A stretch of DNA of 64,000 bases from an uncultured Pelagibacteraceae bacterium. GTDB lineage: Bacteria; Pseudomonadota; Alphaproteobacteria; Pelagibacterales; Pelagibacteraceae. The position numbers and the translations under genes were made by a program. Below the pieces are notes generated by a model. The model did not search any database. It worked only from the letters and a program-made list of their open reading frames with translations, and was not told the origin of the DNA. Positions 31,697 through 41,262 of this stretch are shown here, in pieces. Location of the stretch: the NCBI GenBank assembly GCA_902572605.1, contig CACGGD010000001.1:283861-347860 (forward strand), written 5' to 3'. Position 1 is the stretch's first letter, and every line of letters starts with the position of its first letter.

Positions 31697-33247
31697 TTAT
31701 AAATTTAATTCTTGTCTTTGAACTGAATTCGCCAATCTTACTGGTTCAAAATCCATTAATCTATTCTGAATAATTATTTGTGCTAAAATTTTAGTATATT
31801 CACTTCCAGTCTCAGCATAATTACCTAGAGTTTTTGCTAATTCCAAACCATTAATTTTTTTATTTTTGTTTCTTAATTTTTTTCTTTTTTCTCTAAATTT
31901 CACATAGCTTTTATGGGTATTCAAATTATTTTTATAAGCCTTTACGGAAGCTCTCAAAATTGGAAATCTTAAGATTTTATGATTTTTAGATTTATCTTTT
32001 AATAATGGTTCAATGCCCTTTCCATTCCAAGTCCATTGACCAAATATAGCATTTCCCTCTAATGCAAAACGAGATGTTCCCCATCCACTTTCTTTTGCAG
32101 CTTGGGCTAAAGCAATGGAAGCAGGAATTATATCCATTCTAATTTTTAATTCCTCTACATTCCCTTTTTTTACTTTATATTCCAAAAATTTTTGTCGTAA
32201 CCATTGTTTCTCTTTATCCGTTGTAATTTTCTTAGAGGTAATTTTTTTTAATTTAAATCTGTCATCTAATATCTTCTCATTTTCAGCAACAATTAATGGA
32301 AGAACAATCTTAATAAAAGTTTCTTTTTTTAATTTAACACTTTGAATTTCATCTAAATCTTTAGGAAATTGTGTAAAATAAATTGGTTTTACTGTTTTCT
32401 GATACCTTACAGTATTTAAGTCGTATTCTACATCTTCAAATAAACTTAAAACTGTTTCAGTTTTTAAATTTAGATCAGGTAAAATTAATTCAGCAACTTT
32501 CTCTTTCTTTTTAATTTCTGTTTTAACTTTAGCTTTAGGTTCTTTTACTTTAGGTGTAGATTTTTTATTTTCTTTTTTATCGGTTATTTTAGGTTTTTTA
32601 ATTTTTTCTTCTTTAACAACTATTTGTTTTTCTCCAAATTTGTCTAAATTTTTAAATGTAGTTACGCCTGAAACTATAATTGTGATTGCAGCAGCTATTA
32701 CAAAAAATCCTATTATAACTTTGCCGGTCTTACCTTTGTTTGTTTGCTGACTATAAATACCATGAAATAAGTCAGTTAAAATATTTCCTATAGAATTATA
32801 AATTGTAGACCCAAGTTTTGGAAACACATTTAAAATACCAAGTGCTATATTGCCAATTGATCTCCATAAATTGTAAAAAAAGTTAACAACTGATCTTGAA
32901 CTATCTTCTTTAAAATAAGTTATTTTTCTTGTAACTCTATTAGCTGCTCTTGAGCTATCTTCTTTAAAATAAGTTATTTTTCTAGAAAATCTATTAGCTA
33001 CTTTAGAACTATCTTCTTTTAAGTCATCTATTCTTCTTGAAACTTTAGATAATGGTTTAGAAACATTTTCTTTAAAAAAACTAGTTTTAAAATCTTTGGG
33101 AATAATAATTTTATTCTTTCTTAAAATTAATTCTATCTGTCCTGAAGTAAGATTTTTTCTTCTTTTAATATATTCCTGAACTTCTTTTACATCATAAATT
33201 TTAGCGAGTTCTAATAATTGTTCTCTGTAAGTTAATCTTTTCTTCAT
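31697..33247 (-). CDS. Bax-like glucosaminidase-family membrane protein with N-terminal repeats
   Basis: Probable peptidoglycan hydrolase. The C-terminal third (about 345-505) matches the Bax/glucosaminidase fold: IPASIALAQAAKESGWGTSRFA with the catalytic glutamate, then GNAIFGQWTW and TLGNYAETGSEY. One membrane span (about 176-194) separates it from a basic N-terminal half that should be cytoplasmic. That half carries three 18-residue repeats at residues 70-123 (SRKITYFKEDSSRAANRV type). A lysine-rich linker (about 200-255) follows the span. The domain call is good; the N-terminal region is unfamiliar. Confidence 0.8.
   Translation of the reverse strand: MKKRLTYREQLLELAKIYDVKEVQEYIKRRKNLTSGQIELILRKNKIIIPKDFKTSFFKENVSKPLSKVSRRIDDLKEDSSKVANRFSRKITYFKEDSSRAANRVTRKITYFKEDSSRSVVNFFYNLWRSIGNIALGILNVFPKLGSTIYNSIGNILTDLFHGIYSQQTNKGKTGKVIIGFFVIAAAITIIVSGVTTFKNLDKFGEKQIVVKEEKIKKPKITDKKENKKSTPKVKEPKAKVKTEIKKKEKVAELILPDLNLKTETVLSLFEDVEYDLNTVRYQKTVKPIYFTQFPKDLDEIQSVKLKKETFIKIVLPLIVAENEKILDDRFKLKKITSKKITTDKEKQWLRQKFLEYKVKKGNVEELKIRMDIIPASIALAQAAKESGWGTSRFALEGNAIFGQWTWNGKGIEPLLKDKSKNHKILRFPILRASVKAYKNNLNTHKSYVKFREKRKKLRNKNKKINGLELAKTLGNYAETGSEYTKILAQIIIQNRLMDFEPVRLANSVQRQELNL
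32879..33040 (-). repeat. Three tandem 54-bp coding repeats
   Basis: Three in-frame units of 18 codons in the Bax-like gene; the second and third are nearly identical at DNA level around ACTATCTTCTTTAAAATAAG (plus strand). The encoded units share [ST]R[KR]I-x2-[FL]KEDSS[RK]. This suggests recent tandem duplication in a genome otherwise poor in repeats. Confidence 0.85.
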
Positions 33248-33248
33248 A

Positions 33249-33797
33249 TTAATTTGCCTCTACAGAATTTACTTCTTTAACATAGTGTTTCAAAAGATTT
33301 TGAACCCCTTGCTTCAAAGTCATTAAAGAGCTTGGGCAGCCCGAGCAACTACCCTGCAGTTCGACTTTCACAATTCCATTTTCGAAAGATTTAAACTTTA
33401 TATCACCCCCATCTCTCGCTACTGCTGGTCTAATTTTTGTATCTAGTACATCAATTATTTTTTTAACTGTTTCATCCTTATTTTCTTTATTTTTTTTATT
33501 CTTCAGTTCTTCTTTTAAGATAGGTTCTTTATTATTTTCAAAATAATGATTCAAATGAGAAATAACCATGGGTTTTAATTCATTCCATGAAATATCTTTC
33601 GTTTTTTTTACCGATAAAAAATTCTTAGAAAGCAACACTAATTCTACTCCCTTAAAACTTAACAATTCTTTTATAAAAGGATTCTTTACCTTATTAATTT
33701 CACTTTTTTGAAATTCCTCTGTTCCTATATTTGAAATTATATTTTCGGATAAAAATTTTAAAGACTCTGGGTTTGGTGTTGTTTCTGTTTGGATCAT
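33249..33797 (-). CDS. Nfu-type iron-sulfur cluster scaffold/carrier
   Basis: 182-residue protein with an N-terminal Nfu domain (MIQTETTPNPESLKFL, the NFU1-type start) and a C-terminal NifU-like domain carrying the CxxC cluster site in QGSCSGCPSSLMTLKQG. A lysine- and asparagine-rich linker joins them. It receives and delivers Fe-S clusters to target proteins. It ends 1 base before the Bax-like gene and starts 14 bases from the trpS stop. Confidence 0.93.
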   Translation of the reverse strand: MIQTETTPNPESLKFLSENIISNIGTEEFQKSEINKVKNPFIKELLSFKGVELVLLSKNFLSVKKTKDISWNELKPMVISHLNHYFENNKEPILKEELKNKKNKENKDETVKKIIDVLDTKIRPAVARDGGDIKFKSFENGIVKVELQGSCSGCPSSLMTLKQGVQNLLKHYVKEVNSVEAN

Positions 33798-33811
33798 TTG
33801 AATATTATATA

Positions 33812-34816
33812 TTATATCAAGCCAACTTTTTCACGTATATTCTTAAGGTTTTCCTCAGCTTTAATGCTGGCTTTTTCTGTACCTTTTTTCAATATTTTAG
33901 TTAAATAGGTTTTATCGTCCATTAATTTAATAATTTCTTTTCCGATTGGCGAAATTTCACTTACTAAAAGATCTGCAAGTTTACCTTTTATATAAGAATA
34001 TTCTTTTCCTCCCATTTCTTTTAAAGTACTTTCTAAATTATTTTTAGATACTTCTGAATATATAGTCAAAAGATTTAATGCCTCAGGTTTTTTTTCTAAA
34101 GATTTTATATCATCAGGAATAGAGTCGGAGTCTGATTTTGCTTTTTTAATTTTTTTTACAATCTCATCGGGGCTATCTTTAAGGTTTATTCTTGAATAAT
34201 CAGACTCTTCAGATTTGCTCATTTTTTTTGTTCCATCTCTCAAACTCATTACTCTAGAAATATTTTTAAGAATGAGAGGTTCAGGTAATGGAAAAAAATC
34301 TTTACAATTAAATTCTTTGTTAAATTTGTGAGCAATATCTCTTGTCAATTCTAAATGTTGTTTTTGATCAGCTCCAACTGGAACATGGGTTGCCTTATAT
34401 AGTAAAATATCAGCCGCCATTAAATTTGGATAAATATAAAGTCCAACGCTAGCTTTTTCTTTATCTGATCCAGCCTTATCTTTAAATTGAGTCATTCTAT
34501 TTAGCCAACCAACTCTTGATACACAATTGAAAATCCATGCCAGTTCTGAATGAGCTGGGACAGAAGATTGATTAAAAATTATACTTTTGTTTGGGTCTAG
34601 TCCTGTTGCTAAAAAACCTGCTGTAGTCTCCAAAATATTATTTTTCAATTCTTTAGGATTTTGAAAAGTAGTTATTGCATGTAGATCGACAACACAATAA
34701 ACACAATTCGTTTCTTTTTGTAATGATACAAAATTCTTTAGTGCTCCAAGATAATTTCCCAGATGCAAGTTGCCGGTAGGTTGAACACCTGAAAATACTA
34801 ATTTTTTATCAGTCAT
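33812..34816 (-). CDS. trpS: Tryptophanyl-tRNA synthetase
   Basis: Class I aminoacyl-tRNA synthetase charging tRNA-Trp. The HIGH-like motif is in PTGNLHLGNYLGAL (residues about 12-25) and the KMSKS loop in GTKKMSKSEESDYS. The VGADQKQHLELTRDIAHKFN stretch is typical of TrpRS. Length (334 residues) is normal. It is separated from murJ by 1 base. Confidence 0.97.
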   Translation of the reverse strand: MTDKKLVFSGVQPTGNLHLGNYLGALKNFVSLQKETNCVYCVVDLHAITTFQNPKELKNNILETTAGFLATGLDPNKSIIFNQSSVPAHSELAWIFNCVSRVGWLNRMTQFKDKAGSDKEKASVGLYIYPNLMAADILLYKATHVPVGADQKQHLELTRDIAHKFNKEFNCKDFFPLPEPLILKNISRVMSLRDGTKKMSKSEESDYSRINLKDSPDEIVKKIKKAKSDSDSIPDDIKSLEKKPEALNLLTIYSEVSKNNLESTLKEMGGKEYSYIKGKLADLLVSEISPIGKEIIKLMDDKTYLTKILKKGTEKASIKAEENLKNIREKVGLI

Positions 34817-34817
34817 C

Positions 34818-36344
34818 TTAATTTGTTTTAAAGTTTTTTGTTTTTAACATTCCCGTCAAATAACACGTTATCAAATAAACACTGCCAACAAAACTAACAA
34901 TTATCAATAAATAAACCGATTTATATTTATAATTATAGTCTAAATAATCAGCATAATAATCTAATGAAAAAACCAAAAGAAAAGACATAAATACAGTAGA
35001 TAAAATAATCTTTAAAATATTTTTCGGTAAATACTTTTCTATTAATAAAAAATTCTTGTTATTAAGAAGATATATATAAACTATCACTCCAATCCAGGTA
35101 GAAATGGACGTAGCAATAGGAATTATAATAAAACCAATTTTATTGAAGAATATAATACTAATAAGAATGTTTAATATAACAATAAAGGTTGAAATATAAA
35201 ATGGTGTCTTAGTGTTGTTTCTAGCAAAAAAGAAATTTGATAGAATCTTAATCAAAGCAAACGCTGGTATACCATAACCAAAATATTTTAAGGCTGACGC
35301 TGTCATATTAATATTTTCAATAGTAAAAGATCCGTATCCAAATAATGCATTTACAATTTCTTTAGAAGCCAATATTAAACCCAAACTTGCAGGTATTGAT
35401 AATAAAAGTGAAAGCTCTATTGATCTAGTTTGAATATTTGAAATCTTTAAAATATTTTTCTGCTTAAAAGCTTTAGATAAAACTGGCAATGAAACAGTCC
35501 CTACTGCTATGCCAGCTATAGCTAAATTAATTTGATAAATACGGTCTGCATAATATAAGTAAGATACAGCACTTGCTTCGAAAGAGGCTATAATTGTTCC
35601 AACCAAAATGTTTACCTGTGTAACTCCAGAAGACAGGATACTGGGTAAAAGTTTTTTAAAAAAAAGTTTTACTTTACTGCTTAATCTATTTTTAAATCTA
35701 ATAGACGGTTTATAATATTTTTTTGTAAAAAATAGTAAAAATAATAATTGAATTATTCCAGCTAAAGAAACTCCGTAGGATAATTGTTTAGCAAAATTCA
35801 AATCAAAAAAATAAGAGATTAATAAAGTTAATATTAAAACAACGTTTAATATTATTGGTGCGGCTGCGGCTGCAGCAAATCTATTATTAGAATTTAAAAT
35901 TCCTGAAAAAAAAGATGAAACACTCACAAATAACAAAAAAGGAAATGTTATCCTTGTAAATTCTACTGCGAGATTAAATTTTTCACTGTCTTCTAAAAAG
36001 CCTGGAGCAATTAGATAAACTAAATAAGGTGTAAATATTTCAACGAGTAGAACTATAAAAAAAAGAATAAGAATTAGTATACTTAACGTCTCATCAGCAA
36101 AATTTTTTCCCTTCTTTTGATTTTTAGTTTTTTCAGAGACATAACTGGGTATAAATGCTGCATTGAAGGTTCCTTCTGCAAACAAACGTCTGAATGTATT
36201 TGGAAGTCTAAAAGCTACAAAAAATGCATCTGCAAAGATTGATGCTCCTAAAAATATTGCAATTAATATATCTCTGAGATAGCCTAAAACTCTACTTAAT
36301 AAAGTGAAAAAACTAAAAACGTATGTTGATGATAACAAGTTCAT
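34818..36344 (-). CDS. murJ: Lipid II flippase MurJ (MviN)
   Basis: Polytopic inner-membrane transporter that flips lipid II for peptidoglycan synthesis. Typical motifs are RVLGYLRDILIAIFLGAS, FADAFFVAFRLPNTFRRLFAEGTFNAAFIP-like start and many membrane segments across 508 residues. It heads the murJ-trpS-nfu-bax run. glnD, commonly upstream in other proteobacteria, is absent. Confidence 0.96.
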   Translation of the reverse strand: MNLLSSTYVFSFFTLLSRVLGYLRDILIAIFLGASIFADAFFVAFRLPNTFRRLFAEGTFNAAFIPSYVSEKTKNQKKGKNFADETLSILILILFFIVLLVEIFTPYLVYLIAPGFLEDSEKFNLAVEFTRITFPFLLFVSVSSFFSGILNSNNRFAAAAAAPIILNVVLILTLLISYFFDLNFAKQLSYGVSLAGIIQLLFLLFFTKKYYKPSIRFKNRLSSKVKLFFKKLLPSILSSGVTQVNILVGTIIASFEASAVSYLYYADRIYQINLAIAGIAVGTVSLPVLSKAFKQKNILKISNIQTRSIELSLLLSIPASLGLILASKEIVNALFGYGSFTIENINMTASALKYFGYGIPAFALIKILSNFFFARNNTKTPFYISTFIVILNILISIIFFNKIGFIIIPIATSISTWIGVIVYIYLLNNKNFLLIEKYLPKNILKIILSTVFMSFLLVFSLDYYADYLDYNYKYKSVYLLIIVSFVGSVYLITCYLTGMLKTKNFKTN

Positions 36345-36420
36345 ATAAGTTCTAAATTAAGCCACAAATAATAAATAAATAATGCAATATTATTAGTTAT
36401 ATTACATGCTCATAATTTAA

Positions 36421-38697
36421 ATGACAAAAAAATCCAAAATTGATCATTATTCAGATAAAGAGGCACTAGATTTTCATATAAAGGGAAAGTCGGGCAAAAT
36501 TGAGATAAGCTCTTCGAAACCTCTTACAACTAAAAGAGATTTATCTTTAGCATACTCTCCTGGTGTTGCTGCTCCAGTTAAAGAAATAGCTAAAAACCCT
36601 GAACTTGCTTATGACTACACTAGTAAAGGAAACTTAGTGGCTGTTATTAGCAATGGTTCAGCAATATTAGGTCTCGGTAATTTAGGTTCTCTTGCATCAA
36701 AACCTGTAATGGAAGGAAAATCTGTTTTATTCAAAAGATTTGCTGACATAGATTCTATTGATATAGAAATTGATACAAATAAAACGGACTCCATAATAGA
36801 TACTATTAAAAATATAAGTGGAACCTTTGGAGGTATTAATCTTGAAGATATTGCTGCTCCAGATTGTTTTATAGTAGAGCAAAAACTTAAAGAAATTTTA
36901 GATATACCTGTCTTTCACGATGACCAACATGGCACTGCGATTATTACAACAGCTGCCTTAATTAATGCTTTAGATGTTTCAAAAAAGAAAATTAACAATG
37001 TGAAAATTGTTGTTAATGGAGCAGGTGCTTCTGCTCAAGCCTGTACAAACTTATTTAAAAGTTCAGGTGTTAAAAGTGAAAATATTATTATGTGTGACAG
37101 CAAGGGAGTAATTTATAAGGGTAGAGAAAATATTGACCAATTTAAATCAGCTTTTGCAGTAAACACAAAGTTGAGAACCTTAAAAGAAGCAATAAAAAAT
37201 GCAGACGTGTTTTTAGGTTTGTCAGCTAAAGATGTGGTTTCAAAGGATATGGTAAAGTCTATGGCAAAAAATCCCATAATATTTGCTTGCGCTAACCCAG
37301 ATCCTGAAATTAAACCAGAAATTATAAATGAAGTAAGATCAGATGCTATAATAGCAACTGGAAGATCTGATTATCCAAATCAGGTAAATAATTTAATTGG
37401 TTTTCCATATATTTTTAGAGGAGCGTTAGATGTTAGAGCCAAAGAAATTAATGAAGAAATGAAAATAGCGGCTGCTAAATCAATTGCTTTGTTAGCAAGA
37501 GAAGATGTGCCTGATGAAGTAGTGTCTGCTTACGGTGGAGACAGACCAAGATATGGAAAAAATTATATTATCCCTTCAACGTTTGATCCAAGATTGATAA
37601 GTGTAATTCCAGTTGCTGTAGCCAAGGCAGCAATGAAAAGCGGGGTAGCTAGAAAAAAGATTGAAGATTTTGATACTTATAAAGATCAATTAACAAATCG
37701 ATTAGATCCATCAATGTCAATCATGCAAGGTATTAATGCTAAAGTGAGAAAAAATCCGAAAAAAGTTATTTTTGCTGAAGGAGAAGATGAAAATATGCTT
37801 AAGGCTGCGATTGAATTTGGAAAAAATAAACTTGGAACGCCTATATTAATTGGAACTGAAAAAAGAATTAAAGAACAATTAAAGAAAATTGGTTTGGACG
37901 AAAATCACAAAATTGAAATTGTAAATTCAACTGATAAAGAAAAAAGAGAAAAATATGTAAAACATTTATACAAAAGATTACAACGAGAAGGTCAATTAGA
38001 GAGAGACGTTGATCGTTTAGTGAGGAATGACCGTATAGCTTGGGGAGCTTCGATGATTGCTTGTAATGATGCTGACGCTATGGTTACTGGCAATATAAGG
38101 CACTATACCGCTTCAATAGAAAAATTAAAAAAAGTTGTTGATCCAAGACCAGGCGAAGAGATTTTTGGTATGACGATGATTAATTCAAAAGGAAAAACTA
38201 TTCTAGTTGCAGATACAAACGTACAAGATTTTCCTTCAGCTGAAAGATTGGTTAAAGTTTCTAAATCTTGTGTCCGAGTTGCTAGATTATTTGGATTTGA
38301 TCCTAAAGTTGCATTTCTTTCACATTCCACATTTGGTAAACCCGTATCAAAAAATACAAAACATGTAAGGGATGCAATTGAACTATTAAAAAAAGAAAAA
38401 GTAGATTTTGATTTTGATGGTGAAATGCAACCGGATGTAGCTTTAAATCCAATCTATCAAGAGGTTTATCCTTTTTCCAAAATTGTTGGAAAGGCAAATA
38501 TTTTAATAATGCCTGCATTACACAGCGCGGCAATTTCAACTAAATTAATGAAAGTGTACGGAGATGCAAAATTAATTGGACCTCTTTTAATTGGACTTGG
38601 TCTACCCATTGAAGTTGCTCCTTTGAGATCAAGCACATCGGATATTCTTAATCTGGCTTCAGTTGCAGCTTACTCTTCGCATGTAATAAAATATTAA
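36421..38697 (+). CDS. maeB: NADP-dependent malic enzyme with phosphotransacetylase-like domain
   Basis: Converts malate to pyruvate and CO2 with NADPH. The N-terminal malic enzyme part (about 1-430) shows LAYSPGVAAPVKEIA, FHDDQHGTAIITTAAL and the Rossmann motif VVNGAGASAQACTNLF. The C-terminal part (about 435-758) is PTA-like (FAEGEDENMLKAAIEF) and is regulatory in known family members. Length (758 residues) is normal. A CATAAT 5 bases before the ATG and the lack of a Shine-Dalgarno sequence hint at a very short leader. Confidence 0.95.
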   Translation: MTKKSKIDHYSDKEALDFHIKGKSGKIEISSSKPLTTKRDLSLAYSPGVAAPVKEIAKNPELAYDYTSKGNLVAVISNGSAILGLGNLGSLASKPVMEGKSVLFKRFADIDSIDIEIDTNKTDSIIDTIKNISGTFGGINLEDIAAPDCFIVEQKLKEILDIPVFHDDQHGTAIITTAALINALDVSKKKINNVKIVVNGAGASAQACTNLFKSSGVKSENIIMCDSKGVIYKGRENIDQFKSAFAVNTKLRTLKEAIKNADVFLGLSAKDVVSKDMVKSMAKNPIIFACANPDPEIKPEIINEVRSDAIIATGRSDYPNQVNNLIGFPYIFRGALDVRAKEINEEMKIAAAKSIALLAREDVPDEVVSAYGGDRPRYGKNYIIPSTFDPRLISVIPVAVAKAAMKSGVARKKIEDFDTYKDQLTNRLDPSMSIMQGINAKVRKNPKKVIFAEGEDENMLKAAIEFGKNKLGTPILIGTEKRIKEQLKKIGLDENHKIEIVNSTDKEKREKYVKHLYKRLQREGQLERDVDRLVRNDRIAWGASMIACNDADAMVTGNIRHYTASIEKLKKVVDPRPGEEIFGMTMINSKGKTILVADTNVQDFPSAERLVKVSKSCVRVARLFGFDPKVAFLSHSTFGKPVSKNTKHVRDAIELLKKEKVDFDFDGEMQPDVALNPIYQEVYPFSKIVGKANILIMPALHSAAISTKLMKVYGDAKLIGPLLIGLGLPIEVAPLRSSTSDILNLASVAAYSSHVIKY

Positions 38698-38699
38698 AA

Positions 38700-39278
38700 T
38701 TAAAGTTTGTTGCGACTTAATTCAGAAGCCAAATATATAGAAGGAATAACTTTGTCTACATCATATATCTTATTGGCTTCATTAATGACTTCTTTTTTTT
38801 CTTCCTTATCCATTGCTATACCAAAAATATAAATATTTTTATTTATAGTTTCTAAAGTGTAATTTCTTGATTTAGTTTTTTTATTAAATACTAGAGCAGA
38901 CCTTAATTGACTGGTAATTAATATGTCTTTTGCAGTGCTTCTAAAATTACTTTGACCTTTAATACTAATAGCATTTTTTACTGATCGAACACCTTTTGTT
39001 TCCCATGCCATTTTTGTGATTTTAATTTTCTCTTCTGGTTCATCTACTTTTCCAGACAAAAAAATTCGACCATCCATTACTTCCGTTTGAATAGTTAAAA
39101 AATATTTTTTCTCAGTTAAGGCAAGTCTTGCATTTAAATTTTTTTCCATAATAGTATCGTCAATTTGCATTCCAATAGTTCTAGGATCAAATGTTATATC
39201 AACTCCCGCTCCAAATTTTCCAACAGAAGTACAAGAAACTAAAGAGAATAATAATAATAAACTAATTATTTTCTTCAT
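38700..39278 (-). CDS. BON-domain outer-membrane lipoprotein (DolP/OsmY-like)
   Basis: The lipoprotein signal peptide MKKIISLLLLFSLVSCTS provides the acylated cysteine at residue 16. Two BON domains follow (about 45-110 and 120-190), for example VMDGRIFLSGKVDEPEEKIK with the conserved glycine. Its position downstream of rsmI, with an LpoA-like gene divergent, mirrors the enterobacterial rsmI/lpoA/dolP neighbourhood and supports a DolP-like role in outer-membrane integrity. Its start overlaps the rsmI end by 17 bases. Confidence 0.85.
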   Translation of the reverse strand: MKKIISLLLLFSLVSCTSVGKFGAGVDITFDPRTIGMQIDDTIMEKNLNARLALTEKKYFLTIQTEVMDGRIFLSGKVDEPEEKIKITKMAWETKGVRSVKNAISIKGQSNFRSTAKDILITSQLRSALVFNKKTKSRNYTLETINKNIYIFGIAMDKEEKKEVINEANKIYDVDKVIPSIYLASELSRNKL

Positions 39279-40104
39279 TTTTTTTTATATTTAAACATAT
39301 TTGGTAAATTTTCTTTTTATTAACATTTTCTGATTTAAATAATAATTCAACAACATCTTTTAAACTATATTTTTTTAAATACATTTTTGCTTTTTTATTA
39401 ATTTTTTTTTCGTCAAAAAATTCATCTTTAGTATTTTTTTCTGATATTACAACAGTTAACTCACCCTTAACTGGAGTTTTAAACATATTAATTTTATCAA
39501 TATCTTCTCTATAAAATGTCTCATGTATCTTGGTAAGTTCTTTAGCAATTAATAGCTTCCTACCTGAAAAAAACTTTTTAAATTTTGTTAAATAAAAATT
39601 AATTTTAATAGAAGGTATAAAAAATACTAGAGAGAAGCTTAGTTGAGAAAGAGACGACAAGATTTTTTCTAATTCTCTATCTGTTTTTGGCAAAAATCCA
39701 TAAAAAAGGAATTGATCTTTAAAACCTGAGACGCTCATTGAAGAAGTTACGGAAGACACTCCTGGAATTGGAATAATGTTTATATTTTCTTTAACACATG
39801 TTTGAATTAGTAAGCGACCTGGGTCTGAAATTGATGGAGTTCCAGCATCAGAAATTAACGACAAAATTCTGCCTTCATTTAAATATTTTATGATTTTCTC
39901 GAGTTCTTTTTTTTCATTGAACTTGTGATAAGAAATTAATTTTTTTTTTATTTTTAAGTAATTTAATAATTTTAAAGAATGTCTAGTATCTTCACAAAGA
40001 ATTATGTCAGAGTTTTTTAGTACTTCTATTGCCCTTATAGTTATATCGTCAAGATTTCCAATGGGTGTAGAAACAATATATAAGCTTTTATTAGATAGTT
40101 CCAT
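39262..40104 (-). CDS. rsmI: 16S rRNA (cytidine1402-2'-O)-methyltransferase
   Basis: SAM-dependent methyltransferase of the tetrapyrrole-methylase fold. Diagnostic motifs are STPIGNLDDITIRAIEVL, ILCEDTRHSLKLLNY and LISDAGTPSISDPGRLLI. Length (280 residues) is normal. Its ATG is only 3 bases from the ATG of the divergent LpoA-like gene, a compressed form of the rsmI/lpoA junction known from other proteobacteria. Confidence 0.95.
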   Translation of the reverse strand: MELSNKSLYIVSTPIGNLDDITIRAIEVLKNSDIILCEDTRHSLKLLNYLKIKKKLISYHKFNEKKELEKIIKYLNEGRILSLISDAGTPSISDPGRLLIQTCVKENINIIPIPGVSSVTSSMSVSGFKDQFLFYGFLPKTDRELEKILSSLSQLSFSLVFFIPSIKINFYLTKFKKFFSGRKLLIAKELTKIHETFYREDIDKINMFKTPVKGELTVVISEKNTKDEFFDEKKINKKAKMYLKKYSLKDVVELLFKSENVNKKKIYQICLNIKKNEENN

Positions 40105-40107
40105 TTT

Positions 40108-41262
40108 ATGAAAAAAAAATTTATAGTAATAGTATCTTATTTATTAATCTTTTTTAATTCTAATTTACTATCCAATGAGAATAATGATACTCTTAAAATA
40201 GGATTGCTTGCGCCCTTAAGCGGTGAATATAAAGAGCTTGGTAATTCTTTATTATATTCATTACAACTAGCACTTAATGAAATTGATGATGAAAATGTTT
40301 TCATAGTACCCCAAGATTCAGGTTCTAATGATAAGAAAAAATTGAATGATGCTGTAAAAGAAATTAAATCAAAAGGTGTTAATGTTGTAATTGGTCCAAT
40401 AGACAATAAAGACTTTGATGAAGTAAAAAAATTTAACGATATTACTTTTGTTTCACTATCAAATATAAATCCAGAATTTCAACAAAACATTATTAGTATT
40501 GGTATTAGTTTTGAGTCTCAAATGATAGCATTGACAAAATTTATTAAAAAACAAAAAAAAAATAAAACAGTAATCCTGATACCTAAAAATGATTACACAT
40601 TTTTAATTGAAAAAAAATTAGATAAGTTAAATTTAAAAGACTACAAGATTTTTAAATATAATCCTGATCCAAAAATTCTAACTGGTGAAATTGAAGTACT
40701 AACAAACTATTCACAACGAAAAAAAAATTTGGAATTAAGAAAAAAAATTTTTGAGGATAAAGAAGATGAACAATCAAAGCGACAACTAGAAAGATTAGAA
40801 CAAAAATATACCTTAGGAGATGTAAACTTTGATTCAGTAATCATAATTGATTTTGGAAGTAGTTTAAAAAGTGTTTTAACTTCATTAGTATTTACTGATG
40901 TGGACCAAGAAAAAGTTTTGTTTACAACTGTCAATCAGTGGTTTGATGAAAGCATTTTTTACGAAAATACTGTTAAGAACTTATATTATCCTTCTGTAAA
41001 TTATAAAGAATTTAAAAGATATAAAAATAAATATTTTAAAACTTTTAATAATTCCCCCAGTGAAATAACAATTTTAGCATATGATGCCTTGGGTTTAATC
41101 TATTATATTTGGAAAAAAAATGGAAAAATTAACTCCGTGAATGATTTTTCATTTAAAGGAAAAATTAAAGGTAAAATTGGAACTTTTAGTTTTAATAATA
41201 AAAAAATAGTACAAGATTTAAATATATATAAAGCAGAAGATAACCAATTTAAAAAATTTTAA
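40108..41262 (+). CDS. LpoA-like periplasmic penicillin-binding protein activator
   Basis: 384-residue protein with a signal peptide (about residues 1-22) and a type 1 periplasmic-binding fold: LKIGLLAPLSGEYKELGNSL then VNVVIGPIDNKDF. The family is annotated as penicillin-binding protein activator (LpoA-like) and lies next to rsmI across proteobacteria. No lipobox cysteine is evident, unlike enterobacterial LpoA. It should act in periplasmic cell-wall synthesis. An amino-acid-binding protein is the alternative, but no transport genes are nearby. Its 3' end overlaps rdgB by 14 bases tail to tail. Confidence 0.75.
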   Translation: MKKKFIVIVSYLLIFFNSNLLSNENNDTLKIGLLAPLSGEYKELGNSLLYSLQLALNEIDDENVFIVPQDSGSNDKKKLNDAVKEIKSKGVNVVIGPIDNKDFDEVKKFNDITFVSLSNINPEFQQNIISIGISFESQMIALTKFIKKQKKNKTVILIPKNDYTFLIEKKLDKLNLKDYKIFKYNPDPKILTGEIEVLTNYSQRKKNLELRKKIFEDKEDEQSKRQLERLEQKYTLGDVNFDSVIIIDFGSSLKSVLTSLVFTDVDQEKVLFTTVNQWFDESIFYENTVKNLYYPSVNYKEFKRYKNKYFKTFNNSPSEITILAYDALGLIYYIWKKNGKINSVNDFSFKGKIKGKIGTFSFNNKKIVQDLNIYKAEDNQFKKF

